The position numbers and the translations under genes are program-made. Under the pieces are notes generated by a model, which was given only the letters and a program-made list of their open reading frames with translations, had not been told where the DNA came from and searched no databases. A stretch of DNA of 64,000 bases from CAZGEA01 sp964524515 (GTDB taxonomy: Bacteria > Patescibacteriota > Microgenomatia > UBA8517), in the NCBI GenBank assembly GCA_964524515.1, contig CAZGEA010000001.1, positions 62,001 to 126,000 of the forward strand, read 5' to 3'. Every line of letters begins with the position of its first letter. Position 1 is the first letter of the stretch. Below are positions 33,746 to 42,155 of the stretch, in pieces.

Positions 33746-35461
33746 ATGCCTGCCGCCGCAAATGACAGTAAAACACTGGCTGATATTTTGGTTCAGCAAA
33801 AAGCAATAAAACCAGATTTAGCTGAGCAAGTAAAAATGCTAGAAGTCCAAACTGGTCGTCCCCAGGAGGAAATATTGCTCCGTCAGTCATTAGTTACTGA
33901 AGAAGCATTAATAAAAGCAAAAGCTGCATATTATAATGTTCCATATGTTGATTTGTCATCAGTTCCAGCAAATCCTCAAGCTTTAAGTCTTGTTCCTCAA
34001 GAAATCGCTCGTCGTTATCAAGTTTTTCCAACAAATATTGATGCAATAGGCCGCGAGTTGTCTCTTGCCATGAGTGATCCAGTAAACATTATGGCAATAG
34101 AATTTATCGAGCAGCGCACAGGTTATAGAGTTAAACCATTTGCAGCAATGCCTGCAAAAATTGATGAATTAATTACTACTTCATATAGCACATCGCTCTC
34201 TCAAGAAGTTGCAGCAGCATTAAAAGAAACAAATAGAGATGAGCAAGTTAAAACTCTTGATTTGTCATCACAAACTGGTTTAATAAGACAAGAAAAAATA
34301 AGTGAAATAGTGACCCACATTTTGGATTATGCAGCTCGAGCTCGTGCTTCAGATGTTCACATTGAACCTCAAGAGAAATCAACTCGCGTTAGATACAGAA
34401 TTGATGGAATTTTGCAGGAAAAATTAACTATTCCAATTGGTCTTCATGAGTCATTAGTCTCTCGTATTAAAATTTTGTCAGGAATGAAAATTGACGAAAA
34501 AAGAATTCCTCAAGATGGACGTTTTAATTTCAAAAAAATGGGAGAAGAAGTTGATCTTCGTGTATCAACCCTGCCCACGGCAACTGGTGAAAAAGTAGTT
34601 ATGCGTCTTCTTAAAAAAACAGGTGGAATTCCCACTCTTCAAGAATTAGGATTAAGAGGTCGCGCACTTAAAAACTTAGAAGATTCAATTCTTCGCCCAC
34701 ATGGAATCATCTTAATCTGTGGTCCAACAGGATCTGGAAAAACCACAACACTCTATTCTGTGATTTCAAAATTAAACACTCAAAAAGTAAATATTATGAC
34801 GCTTGAGGATCCAATCGAGTATAAATTAGCAGGAGTTAATCAAGTTCAAATTAATCCATCAGTAGGTTTAACTTTTGCCTCAGGTTTACGATCATTTCTG
34901 CGACAAGATCCAAACATTATTTTAGTTGGAGAAATCCGTGACCGCGAAACTGCTGACTTGGCAGTTCAAGCTTCATTAACTGGTCATTTGGTTTTCTCGA
35001 CGCTGCACACAAACGATGCAGCGGGCGCACTTCCTCGTTTGTTAGATATGGGAGTTGAACCATTTTTACTAGCTTCATCAATTACAGCAATAGTTGGTCA
35101 AAGAGTTTTGCGAAAAGTTGATGCAAATTCAAAAGAACCATATATGCCTGATGCAAAAATATCAGAGGATATAAAAAATGTTTTAGGTTCGATGATGCCA
35201 CAAAATTTCGATGGAAAATTGATTCGTGGAATCCCAACTCAAGAAAACAACAACTCAGGTTTTATTGGCCGTTTCGGTATTTATGAAGTGATGCCAGTAT
35301 CAGAAAAACTTGGAAGATTAATATTAGATCGCGCCCCTGCAATTGAAATTGAAAAGGAAGCAAAGGCCGAAGGTATGATCACAATGAAGCAAGATGGGTA
35401 CTTGAAAGTTGTCGAAGGAATGACGACAATAGAAGAGGTCTTGCGAGTTGCGCAAGAATAA
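33746..35461 (+). CDS. pilB: Type IV pilus extension ATPase PilB
   Basis: Hexameric ATPase that drives pilus extension. The N-terminal MshEN-type domain (residues 1-150) is followed by the GspE motor with Walker A GPTGSGKTTTL near residue 327, the Asp box, Walker B ILVGEIRDRETAD and the His box GHLVFSTLHTND. At about residue 455 the usual tetracysteine zinc site of PilB/GspE is absent: the segment RVLRKVDANSKEPYMPD has no Cys. It heads the pilus locus, with pilT 12 bases downstream. Confidence 0.95.
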   Translation: MPAAANDSKTLADILVQQKAIKPDLAEQVKMLEVQTGRPQEEILLRQSLVTEEALIKAKAAYYNVPYVDLSSVPANPQALSLVPQEIARRYQVFPTNIDAIGRELSLAMSDPVNIMAIEFIEQRTGYRVKPFAAMPAKIDELITTSYSTSLSQEVAAALKETNRDEQVKTLDLSSQTGLIRQEKISEIVTHILDYAARARASDVHIEPQEKSTRVRYRIDGILQEKLTIPIGLHESLVSRIKILSGMKIDEKRIPQDGRFNFKKMGEEVDLRVSTLPTATGEKVVMRLLKKTGGIPTLQELGLRGRALKNLEDSILRPHGIILICGPTGSGKTTTLYSVISKLNTQKVNIMTLEDPIEYKLAGVNQVQINPSVGLTFASGLRSFLRQDPNIILVGEIRDRETADLAVQASLTGHLVFSTLHTNDAAGALPRLLDMGVEPFLLASSITAIVGQRVLRKVDANSKEPYMPDAKISEDIKNVLGSMMPQNFDGKLIRGIPTQENNNSGFIGRFGIYEVMPVSEKLGRLILDRAPAIEIEKEAKAEGMITMKQDGYLKVVEGMTTIEEVLRVAQE

Positions 35462-35473
35462 ATAAATCCTGCC

Positions 35474-36550
35474 ATGGACGATAATTTTTTACAATCAACA
35501 GTCAAGAAATATTTAGAAGTAGTATTTGAAAAAAGTGCTTCTGATTTGCATTTAACAGTTGGGATTCCACCAACTTTGCGAATTGAGGGGGATCTCTTCC
35601 CTATTTTGCACGAAAACATTTTAACGCCAGAAGATATGCAAATGCATATCAAATCAATTCTAAATGGCGAAAGACTAGAGCGATTTTACGTTAATAAAGA
35701 AATTGATTTTTCAGTCGAACTAGAAGGCAAAGGCAGATTTCGTATTAATGCCTATACTCAAAAAGGATCATTTGCAATTGCAGCTCGCCGCATTCCATTT
35801 GAAATTCCAACAATTCAATCATTAGGGCTTCCAGAAGTATGTCATCAATTCGGAAAACTAAGGCAAGGATTTGTTTTGGTTACAGGCCCAACAGGTCACG
35901 GCAAATCAACAACTCTTGCATCAATTCTTGAAGAAATAAATCAAACAAGAGGAACTCATATAGTAACTGTTGAAGATCCAATCGAATTCGTTTTTGAACC
36001 AAAAAAATCAATAGTATCCCAACGTGAAATGAATACAGATACACATTCTTGGTCAATCGCACTGCGTTCAGTTTTGCGTGAAGATCCAGATGTAGTTTTA
36101 ATTGGAGAAATGCGTGATTACGAAACAATTGCAGCAGCCCTCACCATTGCAGAAACTGGTCATTTAGTTTTTGCGACACTTCATACTAATTCAGCATCAC
36201 AATCAATCGATCGTATCGTCGACGTTTTCCCAGATGAACAGCAAGATCAGGTAAAATTACAACTCTCAAACGTTTTGGAGGCGGTTTTTTCTCAAAGATT
36301 AATTCCAGGAATAGATGGCCATCGTGCAGTAGCATCAGAAATAATGTTAGCAACGACTGCAATTAAAACCGCAGTAAGAGAGGGAAAAACTCATCAAATT
36401 GATTCAATCATTCAAACTTCATCTGATGTTGGAATGAAAAGTCTTGATGCCTCTCTCGCCGGTCTTGTTAAAGAAGGAAAGATTAGCTTCGAGACAGCTC
36501 AATCTTGGGCACAAAGACCAGAAGAACTAAGACGATATGTCGCACGCTAA
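35474..36550 (+). CDS. pilT: Type IV pilus retraction ATPase PilT
   Basis: ATPase that retracts pili and supports twitching or DNA uptake. At 358 residues it has the PilT length and N-terminal SDLHLTVGIPPTLRIEG. Walker A is GPTGHGKSTTLAS near residue 140, Walker B is VLIGEMRDYETI and the His box is GHLVFATLHTNSA. The C-terminal AIRNLIRE motif required for retraction in E. coli-like PilT reads AVREGKTHQID here, a clear variant. The start is ATG 35474, 12 bases after pilB. Confidence 0.95.
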   Translation: MDDNFLQSTVKKYLEVVFEKSASDLHLTVGIPPTLRIEGDLFPILHENILTPEDMQMHIKSILNGERLERFYVNKEIDFSVELEGKGRFRINAYTQKGSFAIAARRIPFEIPTIQSLGLPEVCHQFGKLRQGFVLVTGPTGHGKSTTLASILEEINQTRGTHIVTVEDPIEFVFEPKKSIVSQREMNTDTHSWSIALRSVLREDPDVVLIGEMRDYETIAAALTIAETGHLVFATLHTNSASQSIDRIVDVFPDEQQDQVKLQLSNVLEAVFSQRLIPGIDGHRAVASEIMLATTAIKTAVREGKTHQIDSIIQTSSDVGMKSLDASLAGLVKEGKISFETAQSWAQRPEELRRYVAR

Positions 36551-36564
36551 ATCCAGTATTTTCC

Positions 36565-37770
36565 ATGAAAAAATTCAATTACAAAGCTCGTGATTCCAAA
36601 GGCAGATTGGTAACTGGCCAAGTTGAGGCAGACAGTGAATTTTCAGCTGCAAAATTAATTAGAAACAAGGGAAATTTTCCAACAGAAATTACTTCAGGAG
36701 AAAGTCCAATGGCTTCCCTTCGACAACTGTTTGGTGGTAGAATTTCTTTATCTGATTTAACAGGATTAACCAGACAATTGGCTACAATGATCAATGCAGG
36801 CTTGCCAATAACTGAAAGTTTGTCAATCTTAAGAGTTCAAGCAAATCCATCTCTGTCCCCTATTCTCTCTCAAATATTAGCTGATGTTGAAGGTGGAGAA
36901 TCCCTTTCGAAAGCTCTAACCAGGCATCCAAAAGTTTTCAACAGAACATATGTCTCATTAATCAAATCAGGTGAAACAGGTGGTGTTTTGGATAAAGTTT
37001 TATCTCGTCTTGCAGACAATCTAGAAAAAGAAAGAGAATTTCGTGGAAAAGTGCGAGGTGCCATGATTTATCCAGTTATTATCGTAGTTGCAATGGTTGT
37101 AGTCTCGTTGATTATGGTTTTGTTTGTTATTCCACGATTAATCTCTCTTTATGATCAGTTTGGAGCAGAGTTGCCATTGATTACTAAAATTTTAGCAGGC
37201 TTTGCGGGTGTCCTGGGAACTTATTGGTATATATTCTTAATTGCAATATTACTAGGAATTTATATTTTTAATAGATTTCAAAAATCAGATTATGGAAGAC
37301 ACAAGTTAGATGAATGGGTTTTAAAAATTCCACTTTTTGGTCCACTTCAAAAACAAATTATTTTAACTGAAATTACAAGAACACTAAGTTTAATGGTCGC
37401 CTCAGGAGTTCCAATTTTAGATGCAATATCAGTCACAACTGCTGCTACAAAAAATACAATAATATCTGGGGCACTTTTGGATATTGGAAGAAGAATAGAA
37501 AAAGGTTATCCAATTTCTCTTTCATTCGCCAAGCATCCCGAGGCATTCCCCTATCTTATTGTCCAAATGATTGCAGTTGGAGAAGAAACAGGAAAAATGG
37601 ATGAGGTATTAGAAAAAGTTTCTCGCGTTTTTGAAGTTGAAAGTGACCAAAAAGTAAAAGCCATAACAACAGCAATTGAGCCAATAATTATGGTCGTCTT
37701 GGGTATTGGCGTTGCCTTTTTAGTAATTGCAATAATTTTGCCAATCTACAACTTGACACAGTCTATTTAA
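36565..37770 (+). CDS. pilC: Type IV pilus inner-membrane platform protein PilC
   Basis: A 401-residue protein with two GspF domains (about residues 65-190 and 270-395) and three or four membrane helices. It couples the motor ATPases to pilin assembly. The start MKKFNYKARDSKGRLVTG is the family N-terminus, so I place it at ATG 36565 rather than upstream in-frame codons that overlap pilT. The signature AGVPILDAISVT and the conserved EEIGKM-like GEETGKMDEVLEKVS are visible. Confidence 0.95.
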   Translation: MKKFNYKARDSKGRLVTGQVEADSEFSAAKLIRNKGNFPTEITSGESPMASLRQLFGGRISLSDLTGLTRQLATMINAGLPITESLSILRVQANPSLSPILSQILADVEGGESLSKALTRHPKVFNRTYVSLIKSGETGGVLDKVLSRLADNLEKEREFRGKVRGAMIYPVIIVVAMVVVSLIMVLFVIPRLISLYDQFGAELPLITKILAGFAGVLGTYWYIFLIAILLGIYIFNRFQKSDYGRHKLDEWVLKIPLFGPLQKQIILTEITRTLSLMVASGVPILDAISVTTAATKNTIISGALLDIGRRIEKGYPISLSFAKHPEAFPYLIVQMIAVGEETGKMDEVLEKVSRVFEVESDQKVKAITTAIEPIIMVVLGIGVAFLVIAIILPIYNLTQSI

Positions 37771-37807
37771 ACAAAGCATACTGAATAATAATGTATAAAG
37801 GAGGTGA
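37753..37807 (+). promoter_or_regulatory. Promoter and strong ribosome binding site of the major pilin
   Basis: TTGACA (37753-37758), an 18-base spacer and CATACT (37777-37782) overlap the pilC 3' end, and predict a leader of about 25 bases. AAGGAGGTGA (37798-37807) is a full-length match to the anti-Shine-Dalgarno sequence, placed 6 bases before the ATG. Strong signals of this kind are otherwise rare in the window. Confidence 0.75.
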
Positions 37808-37813
37808 CGATAA

Positions 37814-38368
37814 ATGAGGAATAAATATAATTTAAATCGTAAATCAGGCTTTACATTGATCGAACTTCTTATCGTCATAGCAATTTTGGGAACACTCGCA
37901 GTTGTTGTTTTGTTGGCACTTAATCCTGCTCAACAATTAGCAAGAACAAGAGACGCTGGTCGTATATCAGCAATCACTCAATTAGGCCATGCGTTAGAAG
38001 CTTTTAGTACAACAAGAAGCGGTTACCCTCCAGTTGCAGGTGGTGGTGCACTATGTGGCACAGCAACCAACTGGTTGGATTGTTTGGTTACAGCTGGCGA
38101 AATCCAAGTTAAACCAGCAGCAGTTGGCGCAGTAACTTGTGGAACACAAGGAAATCAAAACAACTGGTGTTATAACGTTGGTACTGTAAACACACTTCCA
38201 GCAATGGTAATTTACGCAAAAATGGAATCACAAGCACAAAACTCAAGATGTTCAGCTAATCAGGTTGCTTGGGCTGCTTATTCAAGCGTAGATGGAAAAG
38301 GTGGAATATTGTGTACTGCAAACGCAAACACACCGCCAACAGTTCAAACACAAGCCTTCTTACCATAA
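37814..38368 (+). CDS. Major type IV pilin (prepilin)
   Basis: A 184-residue prepilin with a 12-residue basic leader, cleavage after Gly12, Phe at +1 and Glu at +5 (SGFTLIELLIVIAI). The mature body is Gly-, Ala- and Thr-rich and has six Cys, which suggests several disulfides on the surface. Its own promoter, a perfect ribosome binding site and a terminator mark it as the most highly expressed gene of the locus, hence the call as the major subunit. The gene lies between pilC and pilD. Confidence 0.92.
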   Translation: MRNKYNLNRKSGFTLIELLIVIAILGTLAVVVLLALNPAQQLARTRDAGRISAITQLGHALEAFSTTRSGYPPVAGGGALCGTATNWLDCLVTAGEIQVKPAAVGAVTCGTQGNQNNWCYNVGTVNTLPAMVIYAKMESQAQNSRCSANQVAWAAYSSVDGKGGILCTANANTPPTVQTQAFLP

Positions 38369-38390
38369 GTTTAAAAAAAATGGTAAACCT

Positions 38391-38427
38391 TTAGTCCCGG
38401 CTCTAGTCGGGACTAATTGTTTTTGTT
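38391..38427 (+). terminator. Rho-independent terminator after the major pilin gene
   Basis: A 9-base stem TTAGTCCCG (38391-38399) and CGGGACTAA (38408-38416) with an 8-base loop, followed by TTGTTTTTGTT. It separates the pilin transcript from pilD. Confidence 0.85.
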
Positions 38428-38441
38428 AAGCTAGTATATAA

Positions 38442-39215
38442 ATGGGAAATTTAATTGTCGCAATAATTGCCTTAGTACTAGGTTCACTAGCAGAAGCAAT
38501 TACATGGCGTGTACCTAGAAAAATCTCATTTATAAACGACAGATCAAAATGTCCTAAATGTAATCACACAATTGCCTGGTACGATAATATTCCCCTGTTC
38601 TCATATCTTCAACTTAATGGAAAATGTAGAAACTGCCATAAAAAAATACCCAATCGAGCCCCTATTATTGAACTATCTTCATTAATTACTTTTTTAACAG
38701 TTTACAATTTAACTCCTCAAATAACTTCCTCAATGCCATGGTTAACAAATCTAAACATACTAGCACTCCCAGTCATATTCTTGATCACATTTACAATGTT
38801 AGTTGTGTTTATAATTGATTTTGAACATTTATTCATCCCCGACACTGCTTCATTTGGACTTTTTGCAATAATAATTATTGCAATGCTCTTTTCAAATACT
38901 GATATCTTTCCATACTTATTTGCAGCCTTTGTTGTACCTTCTATTTTATTTGCATTAAATTTACTTACCAAAGGAAAAGGAATGGGCCTAGGAGATGTAA
39001 AACTAGCATTACCAATTGGATTATCGCTTGGGCCAAAATTGGTTATTCCTTGGTTAATGCTATCTTTTGTAGTCGGTGGGGTGTTTGGTGCATTTTTACT
39101 ATTATCTAAAAACGCCAAATTAAAAGATAAAGTTGCATTCGGGCCATTTCTAATAATTGGCTATTTGTTAATACTCGTCACTGGTGAGAAAATATTACTA
39201 TTATTTAATTTTTAA
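38442..39215 (+). CDS. pilD: Prepilin peptidase and methyltransferase PilD
   Basis: Membrane aspartic peptidase that cuts prepilins and N-methylates the new Phe. At 257 residues it contains the N-terminal methyltransferase zinc motif with two CxxC pairs (KCPKCNHT and KCRNCHKK), an Asp-bearing IIDFEHLFIPD, and the catalytic GxGD motif in GMGLGDVKLALPIG. About seven or eight membrane helices are present. It follows the pilin terminator and runs directly into the pilin-like gene at 39216. Confidence 0.95.
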   Translation: MGNLIVAIIALVLGSLAEAITWRVPRKISFINDRSKCPKCNHTIAWYDNIPLFSYLQLNGKCRNCHKKIPNRAPIIELSSLITFLTVYNLTPQITSSMPWLTNLNILALPVIFLITFTMLVVFIIDFEHLFIPDTASFGLFAIIIIAMLFSNTDIFPYLFAAFVVPSILFALNLLTKGKGMGLGDVKLALPIGLSLGPKLVIPWLMLSFVVGGVFGAFLLLSKNAKLKDKVAFGPFLIIGYLLILVTGEKILLLFNF

Positions 39216-39812
39216 ATGAAAATACTAAACTTCACAAAAAATGAACTAAAGGCACTTGGTGTTATTTTCTTAAGTTTATTTGTATTCATGTATATAAGTT
39301 ATGGAAATTCACTTCAAAAATCTCGTGATGTCCAAAGGAAAAATGATGTCAGAGATGTTGCAAATTCGCTTGAGGCATTCCATAAAAAGTATAATTTCTA
39401 CCCTTCCTCTCAAGATGGAAAAGTTGTTGGTTGTAATCCAGTGGTCTCGTCAGATGGAAAACAAATACAATTGTCAGTTTGTGCTTGGGGAGAAAAAACA
39501 GACGCACTTGAAAATTTAAGAGTTGATCCCCTATCAAAATATGGAAGAGAATATTACTATCTTTCATCAGGAACCAGATTTCAAATATATGCTAGTCTAG
39601 AAAATCAAAAAGAAGCAGAATTTAATCAAAAAATAAACGTAAGAAACTTAAAATGTGGCAATAAAATCTGCAATTTTGGCTTATCCTCAGGTGATACTCC
39701 ACTTGATATGACTATCGAGGATTATGAATATAAGTTAAAATTGGAAAGAGATAAAATTTACCAACAGCAAGCAGACGAACTTGAAAAATTAAAAAAGAAA
39801 AATAAAAAATAA
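39216..39812 (+). CDS. Pilin-like protein with non-canonical cleavage site
   Basis: A 198-residue protein starting on the base after the pilD stop. Its N-terminus MKILNFTKNELKALGVIFL copies the prepilin layout (F at +1, T at +2, Glu at +5), but Asn5 takes the place of the essential Gly at -1, and the hydrophobic stretch is interrupted by Lys. The central domain (SRDVQRKNDVRDVANSLEAF, KYNFYPSSQDGK) is clearly minor-pilin-like. The C-terminus is a Lys-rich coiled-coil helix. It may be an uncleaved, membrane-anchored assembly factor. Confidence 0.8.
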   Translation: MKILNFTKNELKALGVIFLSLFVFMYISYGNSLQKSRDVQRKNDVRDVANSLEAFHKKYNFYPSSQDGKVVGCNPVVSSDGKQIQLSVCAWGEKTDALENLRVDPLSKYGREYYYLSSGTRFQIYASLENQKEAEFNQKINVRNLKCGNKICNFGLSSGDTPLDMTIEDYEYKLKLERDKIYQQQADELEKLKKKNKK

Positions 39813-40253
39813 ATGAAAAAAACTGCCCAAGGATTTACTATTTTAGAATTACTAATCGTAATTGCAATAATTGGAGTTCTTGCTTTAATCCCTATGATAA
39901 CTTTAGTTGGTGCCCCTAAAAAAACTAGAGACGCAAGGCGCCAATCAGATCTCAAACAGTATCAAAATGCAATTGAAATTTATGCAGCCAAAAATAATTC
40001 TTATCCAACCCAAGCCGCAACTATTAATGCAATAACTTTGTGTGGTGGGTCAGCCCCCTTAGGTGCAATACCATGCGTTGACGATCCAAACACTGCAAGG
40101 CATTACAGATATAATTCTTCAGCTAATCAATATGTTTTATGGGCACAGCTTGAGTCCTTTAATCCTGCACAGTACTTTGTGGTTTGTTCAAGTGGAAAAG
40201 TTGGAAACACCCCAACTAATCCAAATCCATCAGGAGGAGCCTGCCCAATATGA
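39813..40253 (+). CDS. Minor prepilin
   Basis: A 146-residue prepilin with cleavage after Gly7 (AQGFTILELLIVIAIIG), Glu at +5, and the Arg-rich DARRQSDLKQYQNAIEIYAAK helix typical of Patescibacterial pilins. Three or four Cys are present in the body. It abuts the previous gene with no gap and overlaps the next by four bases. Confidence 0.9.
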   Translation: MKKTAQGFTILELLIVIAIIGVLALIPMITLVGAPKKTRDARRQSDLKQYQNAIEIYAAKNNSYPTQAATINAITLCGGSAPLGAIPCVDDPNTARHYRYNSSANQYVLWAQLESFNPAQYFVVCSSGKVGNTPTNPNPSGGACPI

Positions 40254-40714
40254 AAAAAACTCGCTTAGGTTTCACATTGATGACGAAGTCAGAGGGTTTT
40301 ACCCTCATTGAACTCCTAATTGTTATTGCAATTATTGGATTATTAATTACTATCTCACTTTTTGGATTGCAAGGAGCCAGAGAATCAGCTCGTGATAGTA
40401 AACGAAAAGCTGATTTAGAAATAATTAGATCTGGTCTAGAGCTTTATAGATCAGACTGTAATAACTATCCAGCTGCACTCCCATCGGTTGGAAGCACTCT
40501 ATCAGGTGGTGGTACACCGGCTAATTGTTCTGGATCATATATTGGAGCAGTCCCAGGGGACCCAACAGTCGGTAAAAACTACAGATATGCACGAGTTGGA
40601 AGTACATATGAGCTTTGTGCAAGTTTAGAAACTCAAACTACAACAAATGTAACTTGTGGCGGATCTTCAAATTGTGGATCATCAAGTTGTAATTACAAGG
40701 TTGTCTCACCATGA
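40250..40714 (+). CDS. Minor prepilin with duplicated leader motif
   Basis: A 154-residue prepilin. The cleavage site SEGFTLIELLIVIAI is at Gly16. The leader before it, RLGFTLMTKS, contains a second GFTL copy, so two in-frame starts are possible (40250, overlapping the previous stop by ATGA, and 40280). The mature part (ARESARDSKRKADLEIIRSG) is pilin-like, with five or more Cys near the C-terminus. Confidence 0.88.
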   Translation: MKKTRLGFTLMTKSEGFTLIELLIVIAIIGLLITISLFGLQGARESARDSKRKADLEIIRSGLELYRSDCNNYPAALPSVGSTLSGGGTPANCSGSYIGAVPGDPTVGKNYRYARVGSTYELCASLETQTTTNVTCGGSSNCGSSSCNYKVVSP

Positions 40715-41220
40715 ATATGAAAATTAAAAGTGGTTTCACATTGATTGAATCCCTAATTGTTATATCAATAATTGCACTGTTAGTCTCAGCAGGAGTTTTA
40801 AGCTATCGACAGTTTGCACTTCGCCAACAAGTCGAATCAAATATCAGAAATTTAGTCGAAGATTTAAAAATTATTCAAAAATTATCTTCAAGTGGAAATA
40901 AAACTGCACCAGGATGCACTGGAGTATTAGATGGTTATGTCTGGGCTCCAGCAAATTGTAACGGATCAAATTGTAGAAGTTATGAAACAAAAGTTCGTTG
41001 TAATCAAACAACAAGTTTAACGCCACTCAAAAGAGTTGATTTTCCTACCAATTTAACTCTGATCGTAGGTGGTGTTCCCACAGGTGGAATAATATTTAAA
41101 TCACTTGAACAAGGTACAAATATTCCAACAGGTTCAATAGGTACTCAAATTACAATTCGCGATTCAGTAAGCAATTATTCGCGAACAGTTACGGTGACAA
41201 ATACAGGAGAAATTGAATAA
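40711..41220 (+). CDS. Minor prepilin, GspH-like
   Basis: A 169-residue prepilin with cleavage after Gly8 (KSGFTLIESLIVISII) and Glu at +5. The longer beta-rich body with conserved turns (GVLDGYVWAPANCNG) resembles the GspH/FimT group that caps or primes the pilus tip. It overlaps the previous gene by four bases and the next by one base. Confidence 0.88.
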   Translation: MNMKIKSGFTLIESLIVISIIALLVSAGVLSYRQFALRQQVESNIRNLVEDLKIIQKLSSSGNKTAPGCTGVLDGYVWAPANCNGSNCRSYETKVRCNQTTSLTPLKRVDFPTNLTLIVGGVPTGGIIFKSLEQGTNIPTGSIGTQITIRDSVSNYSRTVTVTNTGEIE

Positions 41221-41645
41221 TGAAAAATAAACATGGTCAATCATTCTTTGAATTAATAGTTGCAGTGGGAATAGTTTCGCTTGTAGTTGTAACTTTAATT
41301 ACACTGGGCACAATATCAGTTAAAAATTCAACATTTTCAAGAAACAAAACAGTTGCAGGTAGACTTGCTCAAGATGCCATGGAATGGCTTCGTCAAGAAA
41401 GAGATACAAGTTGGCTTACTTTCTATTCCCATCAAGGAGTTTGGTGTATTAATTCCCTTTCTTGGAGTATTCAAGGAAATTGTGGCAATCAGGTAATAAA
41501 TCAAACAATATTCTCAAGAGAAGTTACACTTCAAAGATCCAATGCTCAAAGTATGCAAGTATCAGTAAAAGTAAGTTGGCCAGAACCAGGTGGAACTAAA
41601 TCAGTTACAATAGAAAATGTTTTAACAGATTGGAAATCTCAATGA
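41220..41645 (+). CDS. Minor prepilin, PilV/GspI-like
   Basis: A 141-residue protein with an unusual but usable cleavage site: after Gly6 in KHGQSFFELIVAVGIV, with Gln at +1 and Glu at +5. The VAGRLAQDAMEWLRQERDTSW region resembles PilV/GspI minor pilins. Two Cys could form a disulfide. It sits in the run of minor pilins upstream of pilM. Confidence 0.82.
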   Translation: MKNKHGQSFFELIVAVGIVSLVVVTLITLGTISVKNSTFSRNKTVAGRLAQDAMEWLRQERDTSWLTFYSHQGVWCINSLSWSIQGNCGNQVINQTIFSREVTLQRSNAQSMQVSVKVSWPEPGGTKSVTIENVLTDWKSQ

Positions 41646-42124
41646 AAAAATTAAAATCAGGATTCACGATAATTGAACTTCTAATAGTAATCGTTTCATT
41701 TTCAGCAATTTTTGTAATTTCAACTCAGGCGGTTGCACAATCATTAAAAAGTATTAGAAAAGTCGATGCAAGTTCAAAAGTTCGGTCAACTGCAGATAAT
41801 GCAATCGGATCAATAACAAGAAAGTTGCGAGTAGCTCGTACAGCAACATGTACAACTTCAAGAAGAGTCGATTTTGTTGATGAAAATAAAATATCTTCAT
41901 TCTTCAGTTGTGAGAATGTTGGTGTTGGTGGATATATTGCTTCGGGATCAGCCATTCTTACAAGTGATGAGATTGATGTCGTTGAATGTAATTTTACTTG
42001 TTCTAGTACTCCCAGTTCACCAACTAATGTGGCAATAAGTTTCAAATTTAGAAAAGCGCAATCAACTTCAACTGAAATCACTGAAATAACTGCTGCAAGC
42101 TCAGTAACCCTTCGAACATATTGA
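41642..42124 (+). CDS. Minor prepilin, PilW/GspJ-like
   Basis: A 160-residue prepilin with cleavage after Gly7 (KSGFTIIELLIVIVSF) and Glu at +5. ATG 41642 is preferred because it gives the standard leader and a 4-base overlap with the previous gene, whereas the in-frame ATG at 41630 only lengthens it. The body has four Cys and is Thr/Ser-rich. Confidence 0.87.
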   Translation: MKKLKSGFTIIELLIVIVSFSAIFVISTQAVAQSLKSIRKVDASSKVRSTADNAIGSITRKLRVARTATCTTSRRVDFVDENKISSFFSCENVGVGGYIASGSAILTSDEIDVVECNFTCSSTPSSPTNVAISFKFRKAQSTSTEITEITAASSVTLRTY

Positions 42125-42155
42125 CCAAATATAGTGACTCATCTAGACTAATGTA

